Positions 24,435 to 32,989 of a stretch of 37,765 nt of DNA are shown one piece after another. The DNA lies in assembly GCA_016209535.1 (NCBI GenBank), contig JACQVW010000753.1, positions 1 to 37,765 of the forward strand, in the 5' to 3' direction. Source of the stretch: Planctomycetota bacterium (GTDB lineage Bacteria; Planctomycetota; UBA8108; SXIK01). Made by a program: the position numbers and the translations under genes. The notes under the pieces are model-generated. The model saw only the letters and a program-made list of their open reading frames with translations. It ran no database searches and was not told where the DNA came from. Numbering within the stretch: the stretch's first letter is position 1; every line of letters begins with the position of its first letter.

Positions 24435-25181
24435 CTATGGGTACTGGGTCGCGACCAGCAAGGCGATTCCGCAGATCACGAGGACGTTGAGGGCGATGCT
24501 GGCGACCGCGATGCCTCCCCCGCGCAGCCGGCCCCCGGTGGACCGGATCTTCCTGAGCGCGTAGATCGCGATCGGCAGCCCCAGGTACGGCATGGGGAGC
24601 CCGATGATCATGGAGTAGAGCGCGGGCCGATAGAGCCGCTGGGTCGCCGGCGCCAGCGCCTCGCGAAGCTCCCTGTTCCTGTCGGGCAAGAGGGCGACGA
24701 TGAGAAGGCTCAAGATCGGGGTGACGAGGACGCCGAGCACGACGCCGGCGATGGCCCAGCCCTGCGAGTGGCCCTTGGCCTCGCAAGAGTACGACATCCC
24801 GAAGTAGAGGAGGGCCAGGGCGCCCGCATAGCCGAAGACGAGGAGAAAGAGCGCAAGCGGCGCCGCGCGCTCGACGAGGCTCCCCATGGCCGAGAGGCCG
24901 GCGCCCCAGGACAGCACGGCCCCCACCACGAGGGCGAAGCTCAGGTCGTGGAGCCGCTGGAGATCCCGGGCCTCGACGGGGCCGTCCCCCAGCGTCCCTC
25001 GGGCCGGGGCAGCCTCCAGGGCCGGCCTCTGCTCGAGGAGCTCGAGCTCGCCGGGCGCGAGCCCGGGGGCGCACGTCGCGCAGACGCACCGCTTCCCCGG
25101 AAGCTCCTGCACCTGGCCGAGCAGGGTCTCCCGGCGCGGCACCTCGGCGCCGCACTTCACGCACCGGAGCATCGTGGGCAA
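24435..25181 (-). CDS. Zinc-ribbon multi-pass membrane protein of unknown function
   Basis: The 248-residue protein starts with a Cys pair and cluster (CVKCGAEV, then CVCATCAPG, within about 35 residues) typical of a zinc ribbon. A polar linker of about 50 residues follows, then roughly six apolar segments (for example FALVVGAVLSWGAGL, LALFLLVFGYAGALALLYFG, WAIAGVVLGVLVTPILSLL, and a last one, IAVASIALNVLVICGIALL). The TTG at 25181 is chosen because AGGAGG lies 6 nt upstream; an in-frame ATG at 25172 sits 15 nt from it, and ATGs at 25205 and 25232 lie before it. The fold resembles small membrane proteins of the DUF4190 type. No partner gene is adjacent. Confidence 0.75.
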   Translation of the reverse strand: MPTMLRCVKCGAEVPRRETLLGQVQELPGKRCVCATCAPGLAPGELELLEQRPALEAAPARGTLGDGPVEARDLQRLHDLSFALVVGAVLSWGAGLSAMGSLVERAAPLALFLLVFGYAGALALLYFGMSYSCEAKGHSQGWAIAGVVLGVLVTPILSLLIVALLPDRNRELREALAPATQRLYRPALYSMIIGLPMPYLGLPIAIYALRKIRSTGGRLRGGGIAVASIALNVLVICGIALLVATQYP

Positions 25182-25549
25182 GAGAGGCCTCCTCCGTAAG
25201 ATCATCCGCGCAAACCCCGCCGGGCGTGACACTTGTTTTCGCGGGGCAGGCCGGGAGCCCCACCGCCGCCGCGGCGTTCCAGGGCCTCTGGTGGCACGTC
25301 CCGCGCCCGCCGGCGGATCTCCAGGGTAGAGGCCCGCTCGATCGCGGCCGGAGGCCGGCCGCCGCTGCGGGCCGCAAGCGAAGAGACCCGAAGGAGGTCC
25401 GCCATGACTCCAGTCCAGTAGGCTCGTTGCCTGTCCTGCTCCTGGTGTGCGACTCGCCAGCAGGCCAGCCAGGAAGGCTCGCGGGCGACCGCCCGGCCCC
25501 CCCGGTTTTTCCTGGGCCCTCCGGCCCTCCGGGGCTTACATTTGCCGGC
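25182..25549. other. Divergent intergenic region with hairpin and 5-codon minigene
   Basis: This 368-nt gap separates the minus-strand membrane gene from the plus-strand dehydratase. It holds an 8-bp GC hairpin with a 3-nt loop (GCGGCCGG and CCGGCCGC, 25344-25362). It also has a perfect GGAGGT (25393-25398) 5 nt before ATG at 25404, opening a five-codon frame (M-T-P-V-Q-stop, to 25421). A 67-codon minus-strand frame (25202-25405) has G/C-rich third positions but a weak start and no recognisable motif; I do not call it a gene. Confidence 0.4.
25537..25542 (+). promoter_or_regulatory. TANNNT -10 box for a probably leaderless dehydratase mRNA
   Basis: TACATT lies exactly 7 nt before the ATG at 25550. 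No Shine-Dalgarno is seen in between. This spacing matches leaderless transcripts that begin at or next to the start codon. No -35 at standard spacing is evident. The same layout recurs at 34811. Confidence 0.4.
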
Positions 25550-27259
25550 ATGGAGGAGCAGGGCCTTTCGAGACGGCTCACCGAGACCGGCGACCGCGAG
25601 TTTGCGCGCTTCATCCGGCGCTCCTTTGCGCTCTCCTCGGGGTTGAGCCGGGAGGCGCTCGGGAAGCCCGCGATCGGGATCGTCTCCACGGCGAGCGACC
25701 TCAACACGTGCCACCGGGAGATGCCCGCGCTCGTCGCCGCCGTGAAGCGGGGCGTGTGGCAGGCGGGGGGGCTGCCGCTCGAGGTCCCCGCGATCTCCCT
25801 CGGCGAGGTGTACCTGCACCCGACGAGCATGCTCTACCGCAACCTCCTCTCGATGGACGTCGAGGCCCTGCTCGCGGCCCAGCCCCTCGACGGGGCCGTC
25901 CTCGCCGGGGGCTGCGACAAGACCGTGCCGGGCCTCCTCATGGGCGCCGCGAGCGCGGGGGTGCCCTCGGTCCTCGTCGTGACGGGGCCCATGCTCGCCG
26001 GCAGCCTCCGAGGCGAGCGCGTCGGAGCGTGCACCGACTGCCGCCGCTTCTGGGCCCGCTACCGGCGCGGCGAGGCCTCGGCCGAGGACCTGGCCGAGGT
26101 CGAAGGGCAGCTCGCGCCCACGGCAGGCACCTGCGCCGTCATGGGCACGGCGAGCACCATGGCCTGCCTGGCCGAGGCCCTCGGCGTCATGCTCCCCGGA
26201 GGCGCGTCGCCGCCCGCCGTGACCGCCGAGCGGCTCCGCTGCGCCGAGGCTGCGGGCGCGGCGGCGGTCCGCGCCGCGCGGGAAGGGCTCACGCCGCAGA
26301 AGGTCCTCACCCGCGGCGCCTTCGACAACGCGCTGCGGGCCCTCCTGGCGATCGGAGGCTCCACGAACGCCGTGATCCACCTCGCTGCGATCGCCGGGCG
26401 CGTCGGGATCCGGGTCGACCTCGATCGGCTCGACGCCCTCGGCCGCGAGACGCCGCTGCTGGTGGACTTGAAGCCCACGGGGGAGGGCTACATGGAGGAC
26501 TTCCACGCCGCGGGCGGCATGCCCGTCGTCCTCTCGGAGCTCAAGCCGTGGCTCTACCTCGGGGCCCTGACCGTGAGCGGGCGCACGCTGGGCGAGACGC
26601 TCGACCCGGCCTACCGCTGGCCCGCCTGGCAGCGCGCGATCCGCCGCGCCGAGGACCCCCTCCAGCCGGGCGAGGCCCTCGTCGTCCTCAAGGGCACCCT
26701 CGCGCCCGACGGCGCGCTCCTCAAGCGCTCGGCGGCGAGCCCCGGGCTCCTCGAGCGGACGGGCCGCGCCACGGTCTTCGACTCCCTCGAGGACCTCGCG
26801 GCCCGCGTCGATCGCGAGGACCTCGACGTCCGGCCCGACGACTTCCTCGTCCTCCGGAACGCGGGGCCGCTCGGCGGTCCGGGCATGCCCGAGGCGGGCT
26901 ACCTGCCCATCCCGCGGAAGCTCGCGGGCGTGAAGGACATGGTCCGCATCTCCGACGCGCGCATGAGCGGCACGGCCTTCGGCACGGTCGTCCTCCACGT
27001 GGCCCCCGAGGCCGCGGCGGGCGGCCCGCTGGCGCTCGTGCGGTCGGGGGACGGGATCGAGCTGAGCGTGCGGCGCCGCGCCTTGAACCTCCTCGTGCCC
27101 GAGGACGAGCTCGCTCGCCGGAGGGCGGAGGCCGCCTCGCGGCCGCGCCGCGAGCTCGAGCGCCGGGGCTACCTGCGCCTCTACTCCGAGCGCGTCCAGC
27201 AGGCCCCCCTCGGCGCGGACTTCGACTTCCTCAGGCACGAGTCCCTCCAGGGAGGCTGA
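25550..27259 (+). CDS. IlvD/Edd-family dehydratase, probably sugar-acid (L-arabinonate/xylonate-like)
   Basis: The 569-residue length is typical of the family. Iron-sulfur ligands match the family pattern: Cys54 (DLNTCHRE), Cys122 (GGCDKT) and Cys195 (AGTCAVMGTAST). The candidate catalytic Ser473 is in DARMSG. Other conserved stretches are FPAIS-like VPAISLGEVYLHPTSMLYRN, IGGSTNAVIHLAAIAGR and EDFHAAGGMPVV. Family enzymes remove water from a dihydroxy-acid or aldonate to give the 2-keto acid, in the cytoplasm. YLHPTSMLYRNLLSMDVE and TCHREMPALVAAVKRGVW read more like arabinonate/xylonate dehydratases than branched-chain IlvD, but substrate is not certain. No ilv or sugar-catabolic genes are in the window. 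The ATG at 25550 is chosen because homology begins just after it. Confidence 0.88.
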   Translation: MEEQGLSRRLTETGDREFARFIRRSFALSSGLSREALGKPAIGIVSTASDLNTCHREMPALVAAVKRGVWQAGGLPLEVPAISLGEVYLHPTSMLYRNLLSMDVEALLAAQPLDGAVLAGGCDKTVPGLLMGAASAGVPSVLVVTGPMLAGSLRGERVGACTDCRRFWARYRRGEASAEDLAEVEGQLAPTAGTCAVMGTASTMACLAEALGVMLPGGASPPAVTAERLRCAEAAGAAAVRAAREGLTPQKVLTRGAFDNALRALLAIGGSTNAVIHLAAIAGRVGIRVDLDRLDALGRETPLLVDLKPTGEGYMEDFHAAGGMPVVLSELKPWLYLGALTVSGRTLGETLDPAYRWPAWQRAIRRAEDPLQPGEALVVLKGTLAPDGALLKRSAASPGLLERTGRATVFDSLEDLAARVDREDLDVRPDDFLVLRNAGPLGGPGMPEAGYLPIPRKLAGVKDMVRISDARMSGTAFGTVVLHVAPEAAAGGPLALVRSGDGIELSVRRRALNLLVPEDELARRRAEAASRPRRELERRGYLRLYSERVQQAPLGADFDFLRHESLQGG

Positions 27260-27260
27260 T

Positions 27261-30200
27261 GTGGACGTGAAGCGCCCTGCGCTCCTGAGCATCGCCCTCG
27301 CCGGCTGCGCCTGGGACACGGGCGGTGCCGCCCCCTGCGATCCCGAGGTCCGCCCCATCGTCGTGCCGGTCCTCCTCCCCCTCGAGGCGCCGCAGGGGAT
27401 CGCCGTCGACTCGACCGACGGATCGCTCTGGATCGTGTCGGCCATCTCGAGCACCGTCCTCCACGTCGGCGCGGACCTGAAGCCCCTGGGCTCCTTCGAG
27501 GCGCCGTTCGCGCCGCTCGGCCGCCGCGAGGCGGGCGGGATCGCGTACGTCCCTTCCACCGACACGCTCCTCATCTCGCAGCCGATCCTCATGGAGGTCT
27601 GGGAGGTCTACCCCGACGGCTCTCCGAGCGGCACCGTGATCCGTCTCGATCTGCCGGCGCCCCCCAACCTCATCCCGCGCCCCTACGCCAAGGGCCTCGC
27701 GTACTTCCCCGAGGGCGACGAGGGCCGAGGCTCCCTCTGGGTCGTCGAGAGCGTCCTGACCGCTGTCTACGAGGTCGCCCTCGACGGGACCGTGCTCCGG
27801 TCCATCTGCGCCCCCGATGACCCCGACGGCTGCCCCGGCGAGGGCCTCGCGGCCTTCACGAACGACGTCGAGGTCGTCTACGAGGCGGGCGCGCCCGCGG
27901 GCCTCGAGCTGACGGCGGGCGTCAAGCACCGCGACAGGATCCTGCGCGTGGGCTTCGACGGCCTGACCACGGGGCACGCCGTTCCCCTCGCCGGCGCCGG
28001 CGGTCGCGTGGGCGGGTTCGCCCGCGGCCCCTTCCGCGATCCCGCGACGGGCCGGACGCGCGATGCCCTCTTCGTCACGGTCGAGTCGAGCGCCGAGCTC
28101 CACGTGCTCGAGGTCGTCGAGGGGAGCATGCTGCCCATCGAGGACCTGGCCTGCGAGGCCGCCGGGCAGGTCGTGCGGCTCACCTGGACCGGCCACGACG
28201 CCTACGACGAGGTCCTCGTCGAGCGCGAGGGCGAGCGGATCGCGTCCCTCCCCGGCGGCGCGGCGAGCTTCGACGACGCGGCGCCGCCCGACGGAGTCCT
28301 GCGCTACGCGGTCGCGGCCCGGAAGGGTGGATGCGAGAGCCGGCTCGAGTGCCAGGTCGTCCTGGGCGCTGGGCAGGTCCTGCGCGCGCGGAAGCTCGAT
28401 GGCTACTTCGCCGTGGGGATCGCCGAGGACGCGCGGGAGCTCCTCTGGGTCACGGACCTCCACAACGAGATCTTCGTCTACACGAAGGACCTCGAGCTCG
28501 AGGCGTCCTTCCCCGGCCCCTTCCAGGGGGAGGATGACGCGACGAGCGGCATCGCGTTCAACCTGCGCACGGGGACGTTTTTCGTCTACAACGCCGCGAC
28601 GAACCAGGTCGCCGAGATCCTCGACACGGGCGAGCTGGCCTCGGGCCCCTTCCCGAGCGGCGTGCCGAGCGACCCGGAGAACGAGGCCGCCGTCTCGGCC
28701 ATGCTCTTCGACGCGGACGGCGCCGGCGGCGCGGGGTCCTTCTGGTACCTCGACCTCACGACGGGGACGATCCAGGAGCGCGGCCGCGCCGGCGACCTCC
28801 TGGGCTCGTGCGTCCACCCGGACTTCGCCGCCGACCCTCCGCCGCCCAAGGCTCCCTTCGGACCTTACATCTTCGGCCTCTCGCCTGGCGCCGGCGGCGG
28901 GTTCGACGCGTTCCGTGCCTCGGGGGGCAGGGCCCGGGACCTGCGCGCGACGCGCATCGCGCGCCACGACGCGAGGAGCTGCGCGCGCGGCGGCGAGGAG
29001 GTGCCGACGGAGGGCATCGCGGCCCGCGCCGTGCCCTACGCGGTCAGCGTGCACTTCACGCGGCATGGCGGACGGCCCGTGGCCTACGCCATCAACGCCT
29101 ACCCGCGGCGCTCGCTCCTCCTCGAGCTCGAGGTGCGGCCGCCGCCCGTGCCCTGGGTGCGCGACCTCACGTGCGTCCAGGAGTCGGACGAGCCCCACGT
29201 GCGGCTCGCGTTCACGAACCCCGGCGGCCTCGACGCCCTCGAGGTGCGCCGCGACGGGGCCTCGATCGCCGAGTTGCCGGGCGACGCGGCGAGCTTCGAG
29301 GACGCCGGACCCCCGCCGGGGCGGCGCGAGTACTCGGTGCGGGGTCGGCGCGGCGCCGAGCGGGGCGACGACAGGTCGTGCTGGGTCCAGGTCGGCCCGG
29401 GCTCCATCGGGGCGCGCGAATTCAGCTTCCCCGCGGCCTTCCTTCACCAGGTCGCCGTCGATCCGACGGACGGCTCGTTCATCGCCGCCTCGAGCGCCTA
29501 CACATACTCGGGCGACCTCTACCGCTTCGACGCCGACCTGCGCTTCGTCGAGACGCTGCCGTCGCCGTTCCCCGCGCCCCTTCAAGCGGCCGCCCTTGCG
29601 GTGAGGGTCGCCAGGGGCGCGAGCGAGATCCACTGCATGGGCTGGAACCCCGGCGCGACGCCGGGAGGCCAGCCGGACCTGCCCATCGAGGTGCTGGACC
29701 GGTCGGGCCGCTTCCTCAGGGCCTTCCGCGTGACGCCGCCGCCGCCGCGCGGCCCCTTCGTCACCTTCCCCTCGGGCATGGCCTGGGACTCGGGCACCGA
29801 CACCCTCTGGTACCTGGAGCGGAACGCCGCGGCGGTGGTGCAGGTGTCGCTCGAGGGCGAGACGCTTGCCGTCTTCCCGCACCCGGCCGCGATCCACCAG
29901 GACGGCGTGATCAACTACGGGCTCGCGGCCGACGGCGCCCGCGGCGCGCTCTACCTCTCGAGCGCGGGGCCGCTCGACCACCAGGTCACGAGGATCGTGG
30001 AGGTCACGCGGCACGGCTACTTGACGGGCGTCGAGGTGCCCGTGGGCGCAGGTTTCTACGAGAGGCTCTGGGGTTTCGCCCTCGACGGCACCGGGACGGG
30101 CCTCGTCGTCGCCTCGGCGGTGAGCAACGTCTCGGACCTGGTCCGCTACCGCGCCTTCGGCCCCGTGCCGCCGCCGCGCGGGCTCACGTGCGAGGCCCTC

Positions 30201-30662
30201 GAGCGGGGCGCTGCCCTCGCCTGGAGCCCGGGCGGGCCGTACGACCAGGTCCTCGTCTTCCGCGAGCGCGACCTCGCGGCGTCGCTCCCCGGGGACGCCG
30301 CGGCCTGGACCGACGGCGCCGAGCCGCCGGGCAGGTTCTACCGCGTCGCCGGCGTGAGGGGCGGCCTCGAGGGCCCGGGGGCCCTCTGCGAGCCGGACCT
30401 CGGGACGTTCCGGCGCGGCGACGTCGAGGAGAACGGCGAGCTGAACATCACGGACGCCGTCGCGATCCTCGGGTACCTGTTCCTGGGGAGCCGGGCCCCG
30501 CGGTGCCTCGACGCGGCGGACGCGAACGACTCGGGCGAGCTGAACATCACCGACGCGATCTACCTCCTCGGCTACCTCTTCGCCGGGGGGCCGCCCCCGC
30601 CGCCCCCGCTCGCGGCGCCGGGCCGGGACCCGACGCGGGACGACCTCGGGTGCTCAGGGTGA
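27261..30662 (+). CDS. Exported lipoprotein-like propeller/FN3-like protein with C-terminal twin dockerin
   Basis: The 1133-residue product starts at GTG 27261 with GGGAGG upstream, 1 nt after the dehydratase stop. The N-terminus is short and apolar with a lipobox-like LAGC (near 13-16). Three stretches with NHL/SMP-like strands (GIAVDSTDGSLWIVSAIS near 50; GYFAVGIAEDARELLWVTDL near 382; HQVAVDPTDGSFIAASSA near 730) alternate with three related FN3-like modules (about 294-368, 635-710, 973-1047), each with a pattern of TCEA, a YDEVLV or DALEVR strand, and SLPGGAASFDDA-like turns. Residues 1051-1133 are a twin dockerin (FRRGDVEENGELNITDAVAI, DAADANDSGELNITDAIYLL, then a PPPPP-rich tail). The partner, substrate and role are unknown; surface display is inferred. 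Confidence 0.86.
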   Translation: MDVKRPALLSIALAGCAWDTGGAAPCDPEVRPIVVPVLLPLEAPQGIAVDSTDGSLWIVSAISSTVLHVGADLKPLGSFEAPFAPLGRREAGGIAYVPSTDTLLISQPILMEVWEVYPDGSPSGTVIRLDLPAPPNLIPRPYAKGLAYFPEGDEGRGSLWVVESVLTAVYEVALDGTVLRSICAPDDPDGCPGEGLAAFTNDVEVVYEAGAPAGLELTAGVKHRDRILRVGFDGLTTGHAVPLAGAGGRVGGFARGPFRDPATGRTRDALFVTVESSAELHVLEVVEGSMLPIEDLACEAAGQVVRLTWTGHDAYDEVLVEREGERIASLPGGAASFDDAAPPDGVLRYAVAARKGGCESRLECQVVLGAGQVLRARKLDGYFAVGIAEDARELLWVTDLHNEIFVYTKDLELEASFPGPFQGEDDATSGIAFNLRTGTFFVYNAATNQVAEILDTGELASGPFPSGVPSDPENEAAVSAMLFDADGAGGAGSFWYLDLTTGTIQERGRAGDLLGSCVHPDFAADPPPPKAPFGPYIFGLSPGAGGGFDAFRASGGRARDLRATRIARHDARSCARGGEEVPTEGIAARAVPYAVSVHFTRHGGRPVAYAINAYPRRSLLLELEVRPPPVPWVRDLTCVQESDEPHVRLAFTNPGGLDALEVRRDGASIAELPGDAASFEDAGPPPGRREYSVRGRRGAERGDDRSCWVQVGPGSIGAREFSFPAAFLHQVAVDPTDGSFIAASSAYTYSGDLYRFDADLRFVETLPSPFPAPLQAAALAVRVARGASEIHCMGWNPGATPGGQPDLPIEVLDRSGRFLRAFRVTPPPPRGPFVTFPSGMAWDSGTDTLWYLERNAAAVVQVSLEGETLAVFPHPAAIHQDGVINYGLAADGARGALYLSSAGPLDHQVTRIVEVTRHGYLTGVEVPVGAGFYERLWGFALDGTGTGLVVASAVSNVSDLVRYRAFGPVPPPRGLTCEALERGAALAWSPGGPYDQVLVFRERDLAASLPGDAAAWTDGAEPPGRFYRVAGVRGGLEGPGALCEPDLGTFRRGDVEENGELNITDAVAILGYLFLGSRAPRCLDAADANDSGELNITDAIYLLGYLFAGGPPPPPPLAAPGRDPTRDDLGCSG

Positions 30663-30681
30663 TCCAGGGAGGACCTCGAAC

Positions 30682-31701
30682 ATGCTCGTGAAGAGCTTGA
30701 ACCGGGGCGAGGCGATCCTCGCCGGCGACGGCAGGGTCCTGGTCCTCGCGGTCGTCGCCTGGGCGCTCGCGACAGGAACTGGGCCCGGGGCTCGCGCCCA
30801 GGACGCGAGGACCACCGACTCGCTGCGCTACGACGAGGTGCAGCTCAAGGCCGCGCACAACTCCATCGACCGCAAGGAGTCGCTCGCGGCGCAGCTCGAC
30901 TGGGACCCGAAGGCCCCGCACCAGGGCGGCTGCCGCGGGCTCGAGCTGGACCTCGTGCAGGACCCGTCCCGTACGGGCCCCGGGGACGAGTGGGTCTTCG
31001 GCGTCCAGCACGGGGGAGCCCTCCGGCCCGAGACTCCGCGCCTCGAGAAGTGCCTCCGGGAGATCCGGGCCTGGGCCGACGCCCACCCGCGCCACGACGC
31101 CATCACGGTGCACCTCGACCTGAAGCCCGAGGCGACCCTCGGCGACGACGCGGACTTCGTCCGGAAGATCGACGAGATCCTGGCGCGAGAGCTCGGGAAG
31201 GGCAGCATCTTCCGGCCCGCGGACCTCCAGCGCGACGCGCCCACGCTCCTCGAAGGGGCGCGGAGGCACGGGTGGCCGGCGCTGCGGGAGCTGCGCGGCC
31301 GGTTCATCCTGGTCTTCTCCGGGGGCGACGGCGACGGGCCCGTGGCCCGCAGGCGCAAGGCGTACCTCACCTCGGAGCCGAAGGAGCGCCTCGCCTTCGT
31401 GGACCTCGACCAGCGCGCCGCCGGCGCGGGCGGAGCCGACGAGTGCGACGCGATGAACCCCTACTACCAGGAGGGCTCGAGGGTCTTCATCAACATCCAG
31501 CTCGGCAGGAAGGAGTGGCAGCGGCTCGCCCGGGGCGCCCGCGGCAAGGGCTTCGTCACGCGGGAGTGGAAGGCCAACGACGCCGCGAGCTGGCTCGAGG
31601 CGCGGGACGCGGGCGTGAACATCTTGAGCACCGACCACGTCCGCGACGCCTCCTGGGCATCCGTGGGCCGCGAGCCGTTCGCCCGGATTGCGGGTCGCTA
31701 G
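30682..31701 (+). CDS. Exported calcium-dependent phosphoinositide phospholipase C-like protein
   Basis: The 339-residue protein has a signal peptide or anchor (apolar LVLAVVAWALATGTG, about 19-33) and a TIM-barrel-like PI-PLC fold (Pfam PI-PLC-C1 type). Catalytic-region residues are visible: His59 (KAAHNSID), Glu88 and Asp90 (GLELDL), His110 (VQHGG), Asp146 and Lys148 (HLDLKPE). Family enzymes cleave the phosphodiester of phosphoinositides or glycerophosphodiesters with a bound calcium ion, outside the cytoplasm. The ATG follows a GGGAGGA Shine-Dalgarno. It lies 19 nt after the dockerin lipoprotein and is probably cotranscribed with it. The natural substrate in a bacterium without obvious phosphoinositides is unknown. 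Confidence 0.85.
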   Translation: MLVKSLNRGEAILAGDGRVLVLAVVAWALATGTGPGARAQDARTTDSLRYDEVQLKAAHNSIDRKESLAAQLDWDPKAPHQGGCRGLELDLVQDPSRTGPGDEWVFGVQHGGALRPETPRLEKCLREIRAWADAHPRHDAITVHLDLKPEATLGDDADFVRKIDEILARELGKGSIFRPADLQRDAPTLLEGARRHGWPALRELRGRFILVFSGGDGDGPVARRRKAYLTSEPKERLAFVDLDQRAAGAGGADECDAMNPYYQEGSRVFINIQLGRKEWQRLARGARGKGFVTREWKANDAASWLEARDAGVNILSTDHVRDASWASVGREPFARIAGR

Positions 31702-31706
31702 GGCCC

Positions 31707-32942
31707 TCAGGCGAAGACCGCGCGCGCCCGCTCGATCCCGGCGGCGAGCGCTTCGATGTCCTCGGCCGTGTTGTAGACGCCGAGGGAGGCCCGCACGGCG
31801 GCGGGAGCCCCGAGGCGCTCGAGGAGCGGCTGGGAGCAGAGGTGGCCGGCGCGGACGGCGACGCCCTCCGCGTCGAGGACCGTCGCGAGGTCGTGGGGGT
31901 GGACGCCATCGAGGGTGAACGTGAGGACCGCGGCCTTCTCGCGAGCCGTCCCGAGGACCCGGAGGCCCGGGACCGCCTCGAGGCGGCGCGCCGCGAGCTC
32001 GAGCAGACCGCGCTCGTGCTCGCGGACCGCATCGAGGCCCAGGGCCAGCACGTAGTCGATCGCGGCGCCGAGGCCCACGGCGCCCTCGAGGTTGAGGGCT
32101 CCCGCCTCGAGGCGCTCGGGGAGCCCCGCGTACTCGGCGCGCTCGAAGGTCACCGAGCGGACCATGTCCCCGCCCGTCAAGAGGGGCGGGAGGGCCTCGA
32201 GGGCCTCCGCCCGGCCGTAGAGGGCGCCGATCCCCGAGGGCCCGTAGAGCTTGTGTCCCGAGAGGGCGTAGAAGTCGCAGCCGATCTCCCGGACGTCCGC
32301 GGGAACGTGCGCTGCGGCCAGGGCGCCATCGACGAGGACCAGCGCGCCGTGCGCGTGGGCCATCTCGGCGATCCTGCGCACGGGGAGCACCGTGCCGGTG
32401 GCGCTGGCGACGTGGGCCGCCGCCACGAGCCGGGTCCGCGGGCCGATCGTCCGCTCGAGCGCCTCGAGGTCGAGCTCGCCGCGGTCATCGACCGGCGCGA
32501 CGCGCAGCGCGGCGCCCGTCGCGTCCCGGAGGACCTGCCAGGGGACGAGGTTCGAGTGGTGCTCCAGGGCCGTGACGACGATCTCGTCCCCCGGCCCGAG
32601 GCGCCCGCGGGCGAGGCCGAGGGCCACGAGGTTGATGGCCTCCGTGGCGCTCCGCGTGAAGATGACCTCGCGCGCCTCCCTGGCGCCGAGGAGCCGCTGG
32701 ACCTTGGCCCGCGCCGCCTCGAGGGCCCGAGCGGCGCGCTCGCCCAGCGCGTGGAGGCTCCTCCGGGGGCTCCCGCTGTCCCGGGAGAGGAGCCGGGCCA
32801 CGGCATCGAGCACCGCTCGGGGCTTCTGCGCCGTCGACGCGCTGTCGAGGTAGGCGACGCGCCGGCCCTCGGCGCCCGAAATCACCGGAAAATCGGCTCG
32901 GACGTCCCGCAGATCCCGCGATTGTAGCGTCCTCGGCGGCAC
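31707..32942 (-). CDS. sufS: SufS-type cysteine desulfurase (class V aminotransferase fold)
   Basis: The 411-residue length fits group II desulfurases. The enzyme takes sulfur from L-cysteine onto an active-site Cys for Fe-S cluster assembly, using PLP. Landmarks sit at a constant +5 offset from those I recall for E. coli SufS: His128 (ALEHHSN), Asp205 (VDGA), Lys231, the Schiff-base lysine (SGHKLYGPSG), and the acceptor Cys369 (RAGHLCSQP). The family's Gln that contacts the PLP ring (VDGAQ) is Leu208 here (VDGAL), and EAGTPN is EAGALN. These changes may alter activity or mark a SufS-like paralogue. It starts at GTG 32942 with AAGGAT upstream. No sufBCD, sufE or sufU is in the window; the gene stands alone, convergent with the PLC gene and divergent from the transporter. 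Confidence 0.9.
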   Translation of the reverse strand: MPPRTLQSRDLRDVRADFPVISGAEGRRVAYLDSASTAQKPRAVLDAVARLLSRDSGSPRRSLHALGERAARALEAARAKVQRLLGAREAREVIFTRSATEAINLVALGLARGRLGPGDEIVVTALEHHSNLVPWQVLRDATGAALRVAPVDDRGELDLEALERTIGPRTRLVAAAHVASATGTVLPVRRIAEMAHAHGALVLVDGALAAAHVPADVREIGCDFYALSGHKLYGPSGIGALYGRAEALEALPPLLTGGDMVRSVTFERAEYAGLPERLEAGALNLEGAVGLGAAIDYVLALGLDAVREHERGLLELAARRLEAVPGLRVLGTAREKAAVLTFTLDGVHPHDLATVLDAEGVAVRAGHLCSQPLLERLGAPAAVRASLGVYNTAEDIEALAAGIERARAVFA

Positions 32943-32950
32943 AGTATCCT
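32922..32950 (+). promoter_or_regulatory. Sigma-70-like promoter for the SLC13-type transporter
   Basis: TTGTAG (32922-32927), a 17-nt spacer and TATCCT (32945-32950) form a plausible -35/-10 pair. It overlaps the first codons of the divergent desulfurase gene, and the transporter ATG lies 39 nt downstream. A weaker opposite pair (GTGACA, 16 nt, TTAGAA on the minus strand, 32977-32950) may drive the desulfurase, so the two promoters would overlap. Confidence 0.35.
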
Positions 32951-32989
32951 TCTAACCCCTCGCCCCACGACTGTCACGCGGCCCCTCGA

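Noticed and set aside
25202-27592. Long minus-strand frame opposite the dehydratase and the 67-codon piece at its end
   Set aside because: The long part mirrors the dehydratase. The 25202-25405 piece has acceptable third-position bias but a weak start and no recognisable motif.
27231-30014. 927-residue minus-strand frame opposite the propeller/FN3-like lipoprotein
   Set aside because: Shadow frame with no motif; the plus strand has FN3-like modules and a dockerin.
30990-32927. 645-residue plus-strand frame across the PLC and desulfurase genes
   Set aside because: Crosses two real genes in other frames; Arg-rich with no motif.
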